Shown here piece by piece: positions 1-12,151 of a stretch of DNA of 64,000 bases. The stretch's first letter is position 1. Every line of letters starts with the position of its first letter. Origin of the DNA: Henckelia pumila (Eukaryota > Streptophyta > Magnoliopsida > Lamiales > Gesneriaceae); the NCBI RefSeq assembly GCF_033568475.1, contig NC_133121.1:133146375-133210374 (forward strand), written 5' to 3'. The translations under genes were made by a program, and so were the position numbers. The notes beneath the pieces are model-generated. The model worked only from the letters and a program-made list of their open reading frames with translations. It did not search any database and was not told where the DNA came from.

Positions 1-419
1 TATTTCTCAAATATCGAAACTTTTTATTTAACATGAGTACTTCATTCTTGCTTCAGATTCATTCCAGACATGATAAAGTTTTGAACAATTTTAAATTAAG
101 GGCAGCAGGAGGTTCAGGAAGGTTACCTTAATTGATTGATTCTTAGTTTTGAGCAGATGCCAAATCTTTGCTTTTCCTTAAAGATCTCCTAATCAAATGG
201 TACTTGCCTTTTAGATCTCCAGGTTTACTCTAACGATGAATCTTCAATTATCAGCTTCCAGTCTTCTTACTCCTTTCGCCCTTCTTGGTTAGTTATTGGC
301 CATAAGGCTTAATTTTATTTTTGATTTTTATGTTTCTTAGTTTCTGATATTTTTCATACGTCTTGTATGAACCAGATTGTAAGAAACTTAAGAAGAGAGA
401 GAGATACTCAAACTTCGCC
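1..419. other. left-edge segment, probably pararetrovirus leader
   Basis: No coding region can be supported here. Read on the minus strand, this stretch lies just downstream of a TATA-type promoter (447-460) and would be the transcribed leader of the fossil pararetrovirus. The boundary with host DNA is not visible, so the element may run off the left edge. Confidence 0.35.
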
Positions 420-446
420 CCGTACGTTCATTTACAACACAAACAT

Positions 447-460
447 CTCCTTTTATAAGT
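447..460 (-). promoter_or_regulatory. 35S-like pararetrovirus promoter TATA region
   Basis: On the minus strand a TATA box (CTTATAAAAGGAG) precedes a short leader-like sequence, at the place where caulimovirids carry the promoter of the full-length transcript, downstream of the last ORF. This is a fossil part of the endogenous pararetrovirus; activity is unknown. Confidence 0.45.
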
Positions 461-1096
461 GTGGAGAAACGCGTACATAATTAAAATAAAGGAAAAGAGG
501 GGAACCACCCGACGCTACATAATGGAAAACAGCTCATTTTACATCTGACTGGATGCCTTTCACATGTGGTGGGGTCCACGATTTCATTTGTTTTTACATT
601 GTGTCACTATCTGAATCATTGGTACATTCGAACCATTTCTTTATTGGTTTGTCTTCTTTGACAACTGCTTCTTCTGTCTGAATTGGTTGGCAATGTCCAC
701 ATCTGTGAGTGAAATAATTGTTCCTAGTCTTTGACATAGCATTTGTTGAGTTTCTCTGGTCATGTCAACTCTTGCTTCATAAATCGGAGCTTCAAATTGA
801 GCTAACATGGCTTAATCTTTCTTTTGGATGATCTCTTTGTGTCCAGTAGTTAATAAAATTTTACTAGATGCAAAATTTATTTTAACTTTTGAGTTTTCAT
901 CAATCTTTTCAGTTTTGAGATCATGTCGATTAGTGTCTTTATTCTTATCTCCGGAAGTGTCGAGATATTCATTACTGGTTTCTCTTCATTTGATCCTTCA
1001 AATAAGAATTTTTCTTTATTTCTTCGGCATTGGATGTATATCATTGGTTGGTAGAATTTGTCATTATCCCAATCTGAAAGGATTGAATGAATACTC

Positions 1097-2427
1097 TGTA
1101 GTAGCCCGTAACCAAAATCAGTAATTAAGGGATTAATCATAATTACTTGGGTTGAGTTCGGAAGCTCCAAAGGTGAGTTCGAAAGCTCCGATCAGGATCG
1201 GAAGCTCCGAACAGGATCGGAAGCTCCGATCGATATTACGTCAGGCATGATGTGTGGCAAGATCGAAAGCTCCGATCAGGATCGGAAGCTCCGATCACCC
1301 CTATCCGAAGTCAACAAGTGATATTTTGACACGTGGCAGATCAGGATCTTCGAAAGCTCCGATGGCAGGATCGGACGTTCCGATCGAGGTTCGGACGTTC
1401 CGATCAAGGATCGAAAGTTCCGATCGTTGTCTATAAATAGAAGGCCGAGACTTCACTTTCATTTGCCAATTCCGAGTTCTCCTTTCCTTTCTAGTCCTTT
1501 TGGAGCTGTTTTAGTCTTCTTAGGCTTGGTCCGGGGGTCGGCGAGGCGTTTGGTAGTCGTAGCGGAGTTGTGCCCAAGTTCTGGAGGCATCGACATCAAA
1601 GGGCTAACGACGGACGAAGGTATAGCTTTTGCTTCCTATAAATATTTAGGAGTATGCAATAGCTTAGTTAAGGCTTTTAGAGCACTTTAATGATAGTAGT
1701 ATCATTTGGCAGTGTAGAGCAGACTATAGGCGTGGACCTAGAGTTGGTAGAGCTTGCACTGTTTTGAGGTACGGAAGTACTGTTCGAGATATCCTGACTG
1801 AGTATGCATGTATTATGTGACTGCATGGTTTATATGTCATTGATTTATGCTGCATTCATTTGCATCTTGCTGTATCTCTTTCGAGATGTCTGTTAGTAGG
1901 GTTGTACCCTATCCTGTTAGTGGATGGACTTCCATCGATTTGGGTCCGGCGTATCCACGGTTATCTCGGTATGGGAGCCACCTCCTGAAGCGACGGCACA
2001 GCGTGCTACATACCAGGGCCCGGTCTGTCTCTGTTATCTGATCCTTGACCTCGAGTCTATAGGGAGTTCACTTTGCATGCATGTATACTCATACTCTCGT
2101 ACTGAGCGTTTTATGCTCACGTCTCATACTCTGTATTTTCTGGACACCCTATTCCATGGGGCAGGTTTGCGATTGGACGAGGAGGGTGGATCCAGGAGGG
2201 GCTAGTCAGTGGTTGGCCAGCTGGAGCTTCGCTTAGGTTTTATTACTGTTGTTTGGGTTTATACAGCTATTCGATTTGGTTGTATATTATTGGATAAATT
2301 ACAGATTCCTTTTCTTGGGATTGTATATTGTTTATGGTTTCCGCAGTTTTATTCTGATATCTGTTTAATTAAGTTAATTGCATGCCTAAGTTCTGTTTAG
2401 TAGGTGATCCGGGTAAGGGTCTCTACA
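1097..2427 (+). mobile_element. solo LTR (Ty3/gypsy-like), nested in the pararetrovirus
   Basis: The 1,331-bp segment starts TGTAGTAGCCCG, ends GGGTCTCTACA, and is flanked on both sides by the same 5-bp duplication TACTC (1092-1096 and 2428-2432). This is a textbook solo LTR. A TATA box (CTATAAATAG, 1431-1440) suggests that its sense strand is plus. An array of near-palindromic 17-18-bp motifs lies upstream of the TATA box. No internal domain is present, so the full element was lost by LTR-LTR recombination. Family assignment (Ty3/gypsy) is inferred from size and ends only. Confidence 0.85.
1155..1425 (+). repeat. array of near-palindromic GATCGGAAGCTCCGATC motifs in solo LTR
   Basis: About ten copies of a 17-18-bp unit of the type GATCGGAAGCTCCGATC or GATCGGACGTTCCGATC lie just upstream of the LTR TATA box. 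Each unit is close to an inverted repeat, and several contain a GAAnnTTC core like a two-unit heat-shock element. Position and symmetry suggest a U3 enhancer array; the function is inferred. Confidence 0.7.
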
Positions 2428-2762
2428 TACTCAATGTTAATACTGGATCGTCTTTGAAGACTGCTTTCATCAATTGAATGATACTATTCCTTAACTGATA
2501 AGGAAATAGTTCTATTTCTTGATTGTTTGGACTGACTTCCAATCCAATTAATAATCCGTTTGAGAAGAATCTTGCAACTTCATGTGCTGGAGTGCCTTGC
2601 AATGTTCCTGATGTATAATTACATAATTCTTCACTATTTCTGGTAGCTGTTTTAGCAAGCTCTTCTAAATTTATTTCTCCTATATATGCTTTTAAACATG
2701 CTCCCCAGTATTCATCCGATGCATCCGTTTCAATTATTATTATATCATGATTTGATGAAAAA

Positions 2763-5655
2763 TGTTGTGGGGACCACGGGTTGCTAATCTCATCTCAAGG
2801 AACAATTAATGAATAATCATCAACAAAGTATGATAATTAAATCAAGCCTCAAGATAATCAACAAGCACAAATTTTTTTTTTTAAACCCATGGTGGCTCGC
2901 TCGAGCGAGAGCCACTCGGGTTTTCACACCCATGGCTCGCTCGAGCGAGCCCAGGCTTTGCTCGAGCGAGCTGTGCTCTGCCCGACCTGCTGAAAATCTG
3001 CTCTTGAGCTGTTCTAGGTTGGTTTATTCAAGTCTATCCATCTACAAATACCAAATATGATATATAATGAAGACTTACACGAAACATTACTGATATATAG
3101 ATCTAAATCTCAATTGTTTACAACAAATCATAAATACAAAAGAGATGTCATCTTATCTAAGTTCACCATATCATACGACAGCTGCTAAGACCCGAAGTCA
3201 CCATGTGCTATTACTCTTCTCTCGAGCTATCCAAGCTATGACTGACTTTCTCATGCCCCAACCTGATGCAATACACACATACAAACAAAGCAACATCCGG
3301 ATAACTCCGGTGAGAAGAACTCTCAGTATGAACAACATGCATATAAATCAGTTAAACATATGATATCTATATGCCAAATGATTCATAAATCTCCAATCAT
3401 GTAATAACAAGTAAAACATGATAGTATATTTGTTCTAATACCAAACATATAAACTCATTCAAATCTTGAATGTCATAACATAACATGCTAGCATTTATAA
3501 ACGCATATTCTAAACCATAGAAATCTCTAGGTTAATGCATAAATGCAATGCATGTGCCAAGGAATAGGCTATCAAATCTGGTATCAAGAAAATCGTAGTT
3601 CTGGGATCCCGGGGAAATAAAATTTTTAACCGACCACCGACTCTCCCAATCTAGGTGGTGTTAAATCTCTCAATTCCCCTGACTTTGGTGCAACTATAGT
3701 GAGTCATCTAGCTCTGGAAAAATAAATCTATATTCCGTGCTATGAGTTATCTGACTCTTGAAGTAAATCTACATTCCATGTCACTCACTACAGTTCTCCA
3801 AACGTCATCTGCACTCTAGGCCATTCTGCCCTCTGTGCTATTCAGGCTGGAGTTCAAGATGAATGCAATACAATCTGGATGCATCAAATATACATAAGCT
3901 AAAACAACATCTTGAACACATCAATCATATAATCATATGACCATATAATCACTCAACGATACCGACAAATCTGTAAGTATCACATGTAATACATAAAACA
4001 TGTTCAATACATAAAATACTATAAATCAAAAAAGACAAGTAAACATTTACATAAATATTCTGGAAATTCAAGAAGATATCTATCTTGAATAATCTATCTC
4101 ATTTATGTAAACATAAACAATAACATATATGAAAACATGCATGTATGTGATTTTAGGCAACTTGATAATCAAAAACAACCTCGAGTTATTCTGCCCATCT
4201 TATTAATGTCTATTCATACCTTTCATCGCGATTCAAACCTCTTGAATCTGTTTCCAATGCTGATCATCTCAAAGCTAGCCAAATCGGTCATACAATCTGC
4301 TCATTTCAATCAGTGCTACTTGAAGGTATTCTTGATTCAACTTCAAACACTTCAAGTCATTCGAATTCGAACTCATCGATTCGACTTCGATAATCTTTGA
4401 TTCAATCTCGTTATAATCTATTCAAGTCTGAAATGAAGTGTTAAACAATATCATATCAGCTCTCTAACTTATCTCAACTTATCAAGGCTTAAACAACTTC
4501 AATTGTTGATCAAGTGATCAAAATTCCAATCGACGACGCCATAATTCGAAACCGACAATTCCAACAACTTAATCGTCATCTAAACATTGATATCTAACTC
4601 ATATCATTCCTATTTCATTGCTGGACATTCGAAATCAATAGCATGTATTTCTAATATTCAACCAACACAAACTGACGGCGTAACGGTTCGAAACCGAAAA
4701 TCCCAAAGGCTTTAACATCTTCATAACAAGCATTTAAACTCAATGTCATCACAAATTCAGTAGATTACACACGTGAATATCAATCCATAATTTTCAGATT
4801 TTTGATAAATCTTTCAAAAATCATAAACATGTTCAAACGACGATCTTTTCTCGATCTGTCTTAGATATGCTATCGTCGTATATGCTAGAACATATTTATA
4901 CAATCAAATCTTAATTCTAACAACATCATAAAATTCAAACATGGTAGAACTTGATAAAACTTACGTCAAAACGTAGCATTCGAAGCTGTGATCGCAAATA
5001 TATGTTCAATCAGAAATTCTATCGGGCGGATCAAAAGATATTGGAGCTTAAAGGGACAAAAATGGCTTGAAACCCTTATTTCCCCATTCTCACGGTTCTT
5101 GTCTGATTACATTCTGATTCCCACGTGAAAATACAAGGAAATATGTGAATTTAGATATATATTGGCCTATTTGCAGTTAGTCCCTGAACTTTGGCCTAAT
5201 TGCAATTCAGTCCCCGGACAAGCGATTTAATTCAATTTCAATCCTAAATAATTTAAGAATATTAGAATTTAATTCTAAACTCTAAATATTCTCAAATTAA
5301 ATATTTTTTAATTAAAATTAAATCATTTCGGACCTTATCGCATTTTAGTCCTTGAACTATTCAATATTTGCAAATGGGTCCTTACTCGGATTTCATCCTC
5401 AAATTCAATCCTTGATATTTATATTCTTGGAATTACATCTTAAATTCCATAAATATCAATTCAAATTTTTTTAATCTTTTAATTTAAGAATTCCGGATAT
5501 TAAAATCTTAAAATCCAAAAATCCTCAAATTAAATATTTCTGACCCGAAATTGAAATCTCTAATTTCATAAATTCTTAAATTCATATTTTCTCTCTTATT
5601 CAAAATTTAAATCTTAAATCCCGTCATTAAAAACTTAATATTTTCGGGCCTTACA
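2763..5655 (-). repeat. 3' LTR of the LARD-like element
   Basis: This 2,893-bp copy is near-identical to 9258-12151. In the element's minus-strand sense it is the 3' LTR, preceded by the polypurine tract. Palindromic GCTCGAGCGAGC blocks lie at about 2895-2970, and this is where the two LTR copies differ most. Short ORFs inside it are not genes. Confidence 0.85.
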
Positions 5656-8600
5656 TTTCCTTCCCTCTAAGGAATGATTTCGTCCTCGAAATCGCATTCG
5701 ATCTTACTGCTGATTCTCATAAGTTGTATAGCTGACTGAAGTAATACTGACTTCAATTCTCTGAGCTTTAGATATCTAGTCTGATATCTTCTCTTCTATA
5801 ATATCTTACTCTGCTTTATGATCACTTCTGCAAAACATATAATCACTGAGTCAACTTATATCTAAGTTGCTCTTTCTCGTGATTTAATTCTGCATTGGTT
5901 AGTCTGTTTTGCTTACAATCTTATCGACTTCTGTTATATCTTAATTGAATGCACATACATATTCTAGCTGATATTCTTCAGCCAATGCATATGGATAACA
6001 ATTCATCTATCTGACAATTCGAGTATTAGTCAATAAGCTAGATCAAATACTCATAGGAATCAATTCTGAAATTTCTTTCTGAACCTAATAATGCTCGGAA
6101 AAGAACTTCTTGACTGATCATTCTGTTCTGGCTTCAAAATCTATATCTGTTGCTCACTTGCTAATTCTGTCTATGTTGTTCTGTTCTTATTCTGTTCAAA
6201 GCAATCTTCACATTCTTTATCTTTTCTTGACTCATATTTGGTCTGCTAGTTGATATTTCTGAAATATTGTTTCAATATAAAGACAATTCTGTGTTTCTGA
6301 TCAATCAATCATCCCAAATACTGTCTTTATATCTATCAAATAGTTGTTACAGGAATTATGGTAATCACGTGGCACATAATCAATCAATTAGTGCCGAATC
6401 TAGTACTATCGTTCTGAGCATATCCTCAGAAATCTGCATAATCACATCTGATATTCCACTAATAGGAGGATGGTATAATGAAATCTCATACAACCAAACA
6501 CTCAGAACATCTGACAATCGATGCCACAATCTAGAAAACAAATCTAAAGTTTCTATCTCGACAATAGATTTCAATAATTCCTGTAATCTGATCATCTTGC
6601 TAAATGCATGACAAGTATATTTTTATGTTTGTATCATATCTAATACAACATATTCTTGAATCAGTCGAAATCTACTACACTCTAAATCGCAAAATCATGA
6701 CGATTCATGTAGATTCGAACTAAAGTCGTTCACAAAGTTGATCTTATTTCAACTCTTATGTACCTAATCTGTTACATAAACCGCTTGAGTTATTCTTTTC
6801 TGCTTAGTATTGGTAATATTAATTATGTCGTATCTGTTTTCCGTTCTTTCACCAATACTGATTTCCAAGTAATAACTACATGTTGACATATGCCTCTTTC
6901 AGAATCTGATATTCCATGTCTAGAATATCTGGCATAATCAACGATTATTTACTGCAAAATTCATCTGTTCTGCTCTGCTGTCTTATCTCATATCTTAATC
7001 TAGCATTCTCAATCATATTCTATTGCTTGATCTTAGATCAATGTTGCTTTTATCTTTCCAAACCAATCGAGTTTAGCTTGGATTGCAACAATTCAGATCG
7101 TTTAAGTATCTGTCAAGCATAAACATACAACAAGTACAGATCTGTACCTAATAAATCCAGCAATTAGCTAAAACCCATAAATCTTGCTGATAGTCGAAAT
7201 CATAATATCTATCAGTTACGAGCCAAATATTTCAAGATACACTGAATAGACACATCAAATAATCAAGAATTCTCAAATTTCAAATCAAAGGAACTCGCTC
7301 AAGGAAATGTCAGTCAAAATCAAATATTCTGAATGACAGCAAGGGAATCAAAGCAGACTCTCGCAAAAGAATAAAAGTCAATCAATATCAATCGAGGTCA
7401 AATAACACAACCTCTGAATCGATATCAAGAAATTCAAGAATCATGATTTCTATGATGTAATAGCTTCAGCAAAATTGAAGATAAAGCTCAACTGTAACTG
7501 ATTTTTCTTATTCTCTCTTGACATGAGTTCAGCTGACAATAGTCGAATATAATATTTTCGACTTAACTTATTGTCATAGAATTAATCATTATTTCGGTAC
7601 TATATAACTCTTTTCTACTCAATCTTCTAGCTGTTTCTGGAGTTCTTCAGTTCAAGTAATGCTCTTCTATAAAAGTTGTCATAATACCATCGTACTAGAC
7701 ACCACTCTATATAGAACTGCATTCATGTCGTAGAAAGGTCGAAATATGTCATTGAACTATTTCTGTACATTCTAACCACTGACATAGCTGTTAATTCTAA
7801 GTTACTTCTGTACTAGTTCAATATATCGACTAGACTTCTACTGACATTCTTCCACGGTCATCGTGATATAATCAGTACCGAATGAACCAAATCTAATTTC
7901 TGAAACTCATATCATAAATTCTATTCATTTCTATTGCTTTATCAGTGCACGAATTTAATCAGCTGTTAACTGGTACTCAGTTATTGCATTAATATCTATA
8001 ATGCATTCTAGCTTAATATCTCACACCTGATATCAGCACATTTAATCTTATTTCCTCAATTCTGTATTTTATCTTCTATGACTAATCTTACAAATTTATT
8101 CCATCTACTCAAAGGCAAAATCTCAGCAATTACGATGAATAAAGGCTCATCAGATACGGATTATAGCATAACAAATCATTGATCTATGCATGGATGCTAT
8201 GCAATCAATATATAAGCGGTTAACTAGAATTAACTCACTTACCTGTACTATTCTTATCTGATACAACTTGAGCCTTTCAGCTAGGGGAGCTATGCTGATA
8301 GTTCTTCCTCTGCTGGCGTTTAGACTGACTCGATCTTTTCTGCTATTGTCACTATCTCTTGCTTCATAGCTATACTGCTATGAAAGTTATAGTGAAGGTG
8401 ATGATCATAGGTTTTCATAATTACAGAGGCGTGAATAAAAATTCAACTCTGCCTCATACTACCGGTTCATGATTTCAATTTTCTATTACTGGCTTGAAAT
8501 CAACTTATGCTTCTATTCTGCAAAGTCTACTGTTCTATCTTCTTTAGCATATACGGAAAGAAACAATTCTGTTTACTTACCTGCCAAACAATTTCAGTAC

Positions 8601-9257
8601 GTCTTCTGGCAACTTCACCAACTTCTTGCTAAGTCCTGGAGGTGATATAAAATCAAGCTGATTCTATGTTCATCTGAATATTTTTCTCTTGAACAACAGA
8701 TCCAGCTCTTCAAATCAACTCCTTTCTAGACATAACATATTCTGTATCTTTCTGAGTTGATGATTCATAACTTTGGAGTTGTTCAACTAACATACTCCTC
8801 AGTGCAATCGGCTCAAAAACTTACCTCAACACTGTTCTGTTCTGTCTACGATTCTGTTCTGTCTGAGGTTCTCATGTTATCTGCATAATCTGTCTTATTC
8901 GATAACAGAAGCAATATATGTGGCAGAGATTATAACATACAATGTCAGTATAACATACATATAATCTCATGCATCTGAATAGAACACATGCTTGCAAATT
9001 CTCATGTTTTTCAATTAATACATGCTCGCAACGAATTCATTTATTCTAATGAATTCAAGAAATCAGGCATACATATCAACATATAAGCATGTAATTCGCA
9101 TATCAGTAAAGCATGCAGTGTTCACTCAAACAATCATCGTCGCATACAATTCTGTAAATCAAGTAAAGCATACTCATACAATACTATAAATGCATGCGAC
9201 TCAATATATCCCTCTCAACTTTTATCTTAGTCCAAGACTTTATGCTCTGATACCACC
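5656..9257 (-). other. LARD interior, non-coding
   Basis: This 3.6-kb interior is AT-rich with no recognisable retroelement protein on either strand; the longest open frames are about 110 codons and unlike any family I know. It carries the primer-binding site at its right end and the polypurine tract at its left end. Confidence 0.7.
9244..9255 (-). promoter_or_regulatory. primer-binding site, tRNA-iMet type
   Basis: Read on the minus strand this is TGGTATCAGAGC, the usual initiator-methionine tRNA primer site of plant LTR elements, two bases inside the 5' LTR. It fixes the orientation of the element. Confidence 0.85.
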
Positions 9258-12151
9258 TGTTGTGGGGACCTCGGGTTGCTAATCTCATCTCAAGGGGCAA
9301 TTAATGAATAATCATCAACAAAGTATGATAATTAAATCAAGCCTCAAGATAATCAACAAGCACAAATTTTTTTTTTAAACCCATGGTGGCTCGCTCGAGC
9401 GAGCCTCACCTCTCGCTCGAGCGAGAGACACTTGGGTTGTCACACCCATGGCTCACTCGAGCGAGCTGTGCTCTGTCCGGCCTGCTAAAAATCTGCTCTT
9501 GAGCTGTTCTAGGTTGGTTTATTCAAGTCTATCCATCTACAAATACCAAATATGATATATAATGAAGACTTACACGAAACATTACTGATATATAGATCTA
9601 AATCTCAATTGTTTACAACAACTCATAAATACAAAAGAGATGTCATCTTATCTAAGTTCACCATATCATACGACAGCTGCTAAGACCCGAAGTCACCACG
9701 TGCTATTACTCTTCTCTCGAGCTATCCAAGATATGACTGACTTTCTCATGCCCCAACCTGATGCAATGCACAAATACAAACAAAGCAACAACCGGATAAC
9801 TCCAGTAAGAATAACTCTCAGTATGAACAACATGCATATACATCAGTAAAACATATGATATCTATATGCCAAATGATTCATAAATCTCCAATCATATAAT
9901 AACAAGTAAAACATGATAGTATATTTGTTCTAATACCAAGTATATAAACTCATTCAAATCTTGAATGTCATAACATAACATGCTAGCATTTATAAACGCA
10001 TATTCTAAACCATAGAAATCTCTAGGTTAATGCATAAATGCAATGCATGTGCCAAGGAATAGACTATCAAATCTGGTATCAAGAAAATCGTAGTTCTGGG
10101 ATCCCGGGGAAATAAAATCTTTAACCGACCACCGAATCTCCCAATCGAGGTGGTGTTAAATCTCTCAATTCCCCTGACTTTGGTGCAACTATAGTGAGTC
10201 ATCTAGCTCTGGAAAAATAAATCTATATTCCGTGCTATGAGTCATCTGACTCTGGAAGTAAATCTACATTCCATGCCACTCACTACAGTTCTCCAAACAT
10301 CATCTGCACTCTAGGCCATTCTGTCCTCTGTGCTATTCAGGCTGGAGTTCAAGATGAATGCAACACAATTTGGATGCATCAAATATACATAAGCTAAAAC
10401 AACATCTTGAACACATCAATCATATAATCATATGATCATATAATCACTCAACGATACCGACAAATCTGTAAGTATCACATGTAATACATAAAACATGTTC
10501 AATACATAAAATACTATAAATCAAAGAAGACAAGTAAACATTTACATAAATATTATGGGAATTCAAGAAGATATCTATCTTGAATAATCTATCTCATTTA
10601 TGTAAACATAAACAATAACATATATGAAAACATGCATGTATGTGATTTTAGGCAACTCGATAATCAAAAACAACCTCGAGTTATTCTGCCCATCTTATTA
10701 ATGTCTATTCATACCTTTCATCGCGATTCAAACCTCTTGAATCTGTTTCCAATGCTGATCATCTCAAAGCTAGCCAAATCGGTCATACAATCTGCTTATT
10801 TCAATCAGTGCTACTTGAAGGTATTCTTTATTCAACTTCAAACACTTCAAGTCATTCGAATTCGAACTCGTCGATTCGACTTCGATAATCTTCGATTCAA
10901 TCTCGTTATAATCTATTCAAGTCTGAAATGAAGTGTTAAATAATATCATATCAGCTCTCTAACTCATCTCAACTTATCAAGGCTTAAACAACTTCAATTG
11001 TTGATCAAGTGATCAAAATTCCAATCGACGACGCCGTGATTCGAAACCGACAATTCCAACAACTTAATCGTCATCTAAACATTGATATCTAACTCATATC
11101 ATTCCTATTTCATTTCTGGACATTCGAAATCAATAGCATGTATTTCTAATATTCAACCAACACAAATCGACGGCGTAACGGTTCGAAACCGAAAATCCCA
11201 AAGGCTTTAACATCTTCATAACAAGCATTTAAACTCAATGTCATCACAAATTCAGTAGTTTACACACGTGAATATCAATCCATAATTTTCAGATTTTTGA
11301 TAAATCTTTCAAAAATCATAAACATGTTCAAACGACGATCTTTTCTCGATCCGTCTTAGATATGCTATCGTCGTATATGCTAGAACATATTTATACAATC
11401 AAATCTTAATTCTAACAACATCATAAAATTCAAACATGGTAGAACTTGATAAAACTTACGTCAAAACGTAGCACTCGAAGCTGTGATCGCAAATATATGT
11501 TCAATCGGAAATTCTACCGGGCGGATCAAAAGATATTGGAGCTTAAAGGGACAAAAATGGCTTGAAACCCTTATTTCCCCATTCTCACGGTTCTTGTCTG
11601 ATTACATTCTGATTCCCGCGTGAAAATGCAAGGAAATATGTGAATTTAGATATATATTGGCCTATTTGCAGTTTAGTCCCTGAAATTTGGCCTAATTGCA
11701 ATTCAGTCCTCGGACAAGCGATTTAATTCAATTTCAATCCTAAATAATTTAAGAATATTAGAATTTAATTCTAAACTCTAAATATTCTCAAATTAAATAT
11801 TCTCAAATTAAAATTTAATCATTTCGGACCTTATCGCATTTTAGTCCTTGAACTATTCAATATTTGCAAATGGGTCCTTGCTCGGATTTCATCCTCAAAT
11901 TAAATCCTTGATATTTATACTCTTGGAATTACATCTTAAATTTCATAAATATCAATTCAAATTTTTTTAATCTTTTACTTTAAGAATTCCGGATATTAAA
12001 ATCTTAAAATCCGAAAATCCTCAAATTAAATATTTCTGACCCGAAATTGAAATCTCTAATTTTATAAATTCTTAAATTCATATTTTCTCTCTTATTCGAA
12101 ATTTAAATCTTAAATTCCGTCATTAAGAACTTAATATTTTCGGGCCTTACA
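9258..12151 (-). repeat. 5' LTR of the LARD-like element
   Basis: This 2,894-bp copy is near-identical to 2763-5655. It directly adjoins the tRNA-iMet primer site on the minus strand (plus 9244-9255), which makes it the 5' LTR. Its outer edge abuts reverse-transcriptase sequence of the older pararetrovirus. Confidence 0.85.

Larger units (their letters stand above)
2763..12151 (-). mobile_element. large non-coding LTR retrotransposon (LARD-like), nested in pararetrovirus
   Basis: Two direct repeats of nearly equal length (2763-5655 and 9258-12151) enclose a 3.6-kb interior. In minus-strand sense each LTR begins TGTAAGGCCCG and ends CCCCACAACA. The 5' LTR (9258-12151) is followed after two bases by a tRNA-iMet primer site (TGGTATCAGAGC, plus 9244-9255). 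A purine-rich tract (AGAGGGAAGGAAA, plus 5656-5668) abuts the 3' LTR. A sequence like the ACGAAAT tail of Tekay/Del chromovirus pol lies nearby. The interior has no recognisable gag or pol, as in LARDs. The LTRs differ by an estimated few percent, so the insertion is fairly young. No clean 5-bp target duplication was found. It sits inside the pol region of the pararetrovirus fossil. Confidence 0.85.

Noticed and set aside
4137-4400. ORF repeated at 10632-10931
   Set aside because: It lies at the same place in both LARD LTRs and has no family resemblance; the repeat reflects the LTR duplication, not two genes.
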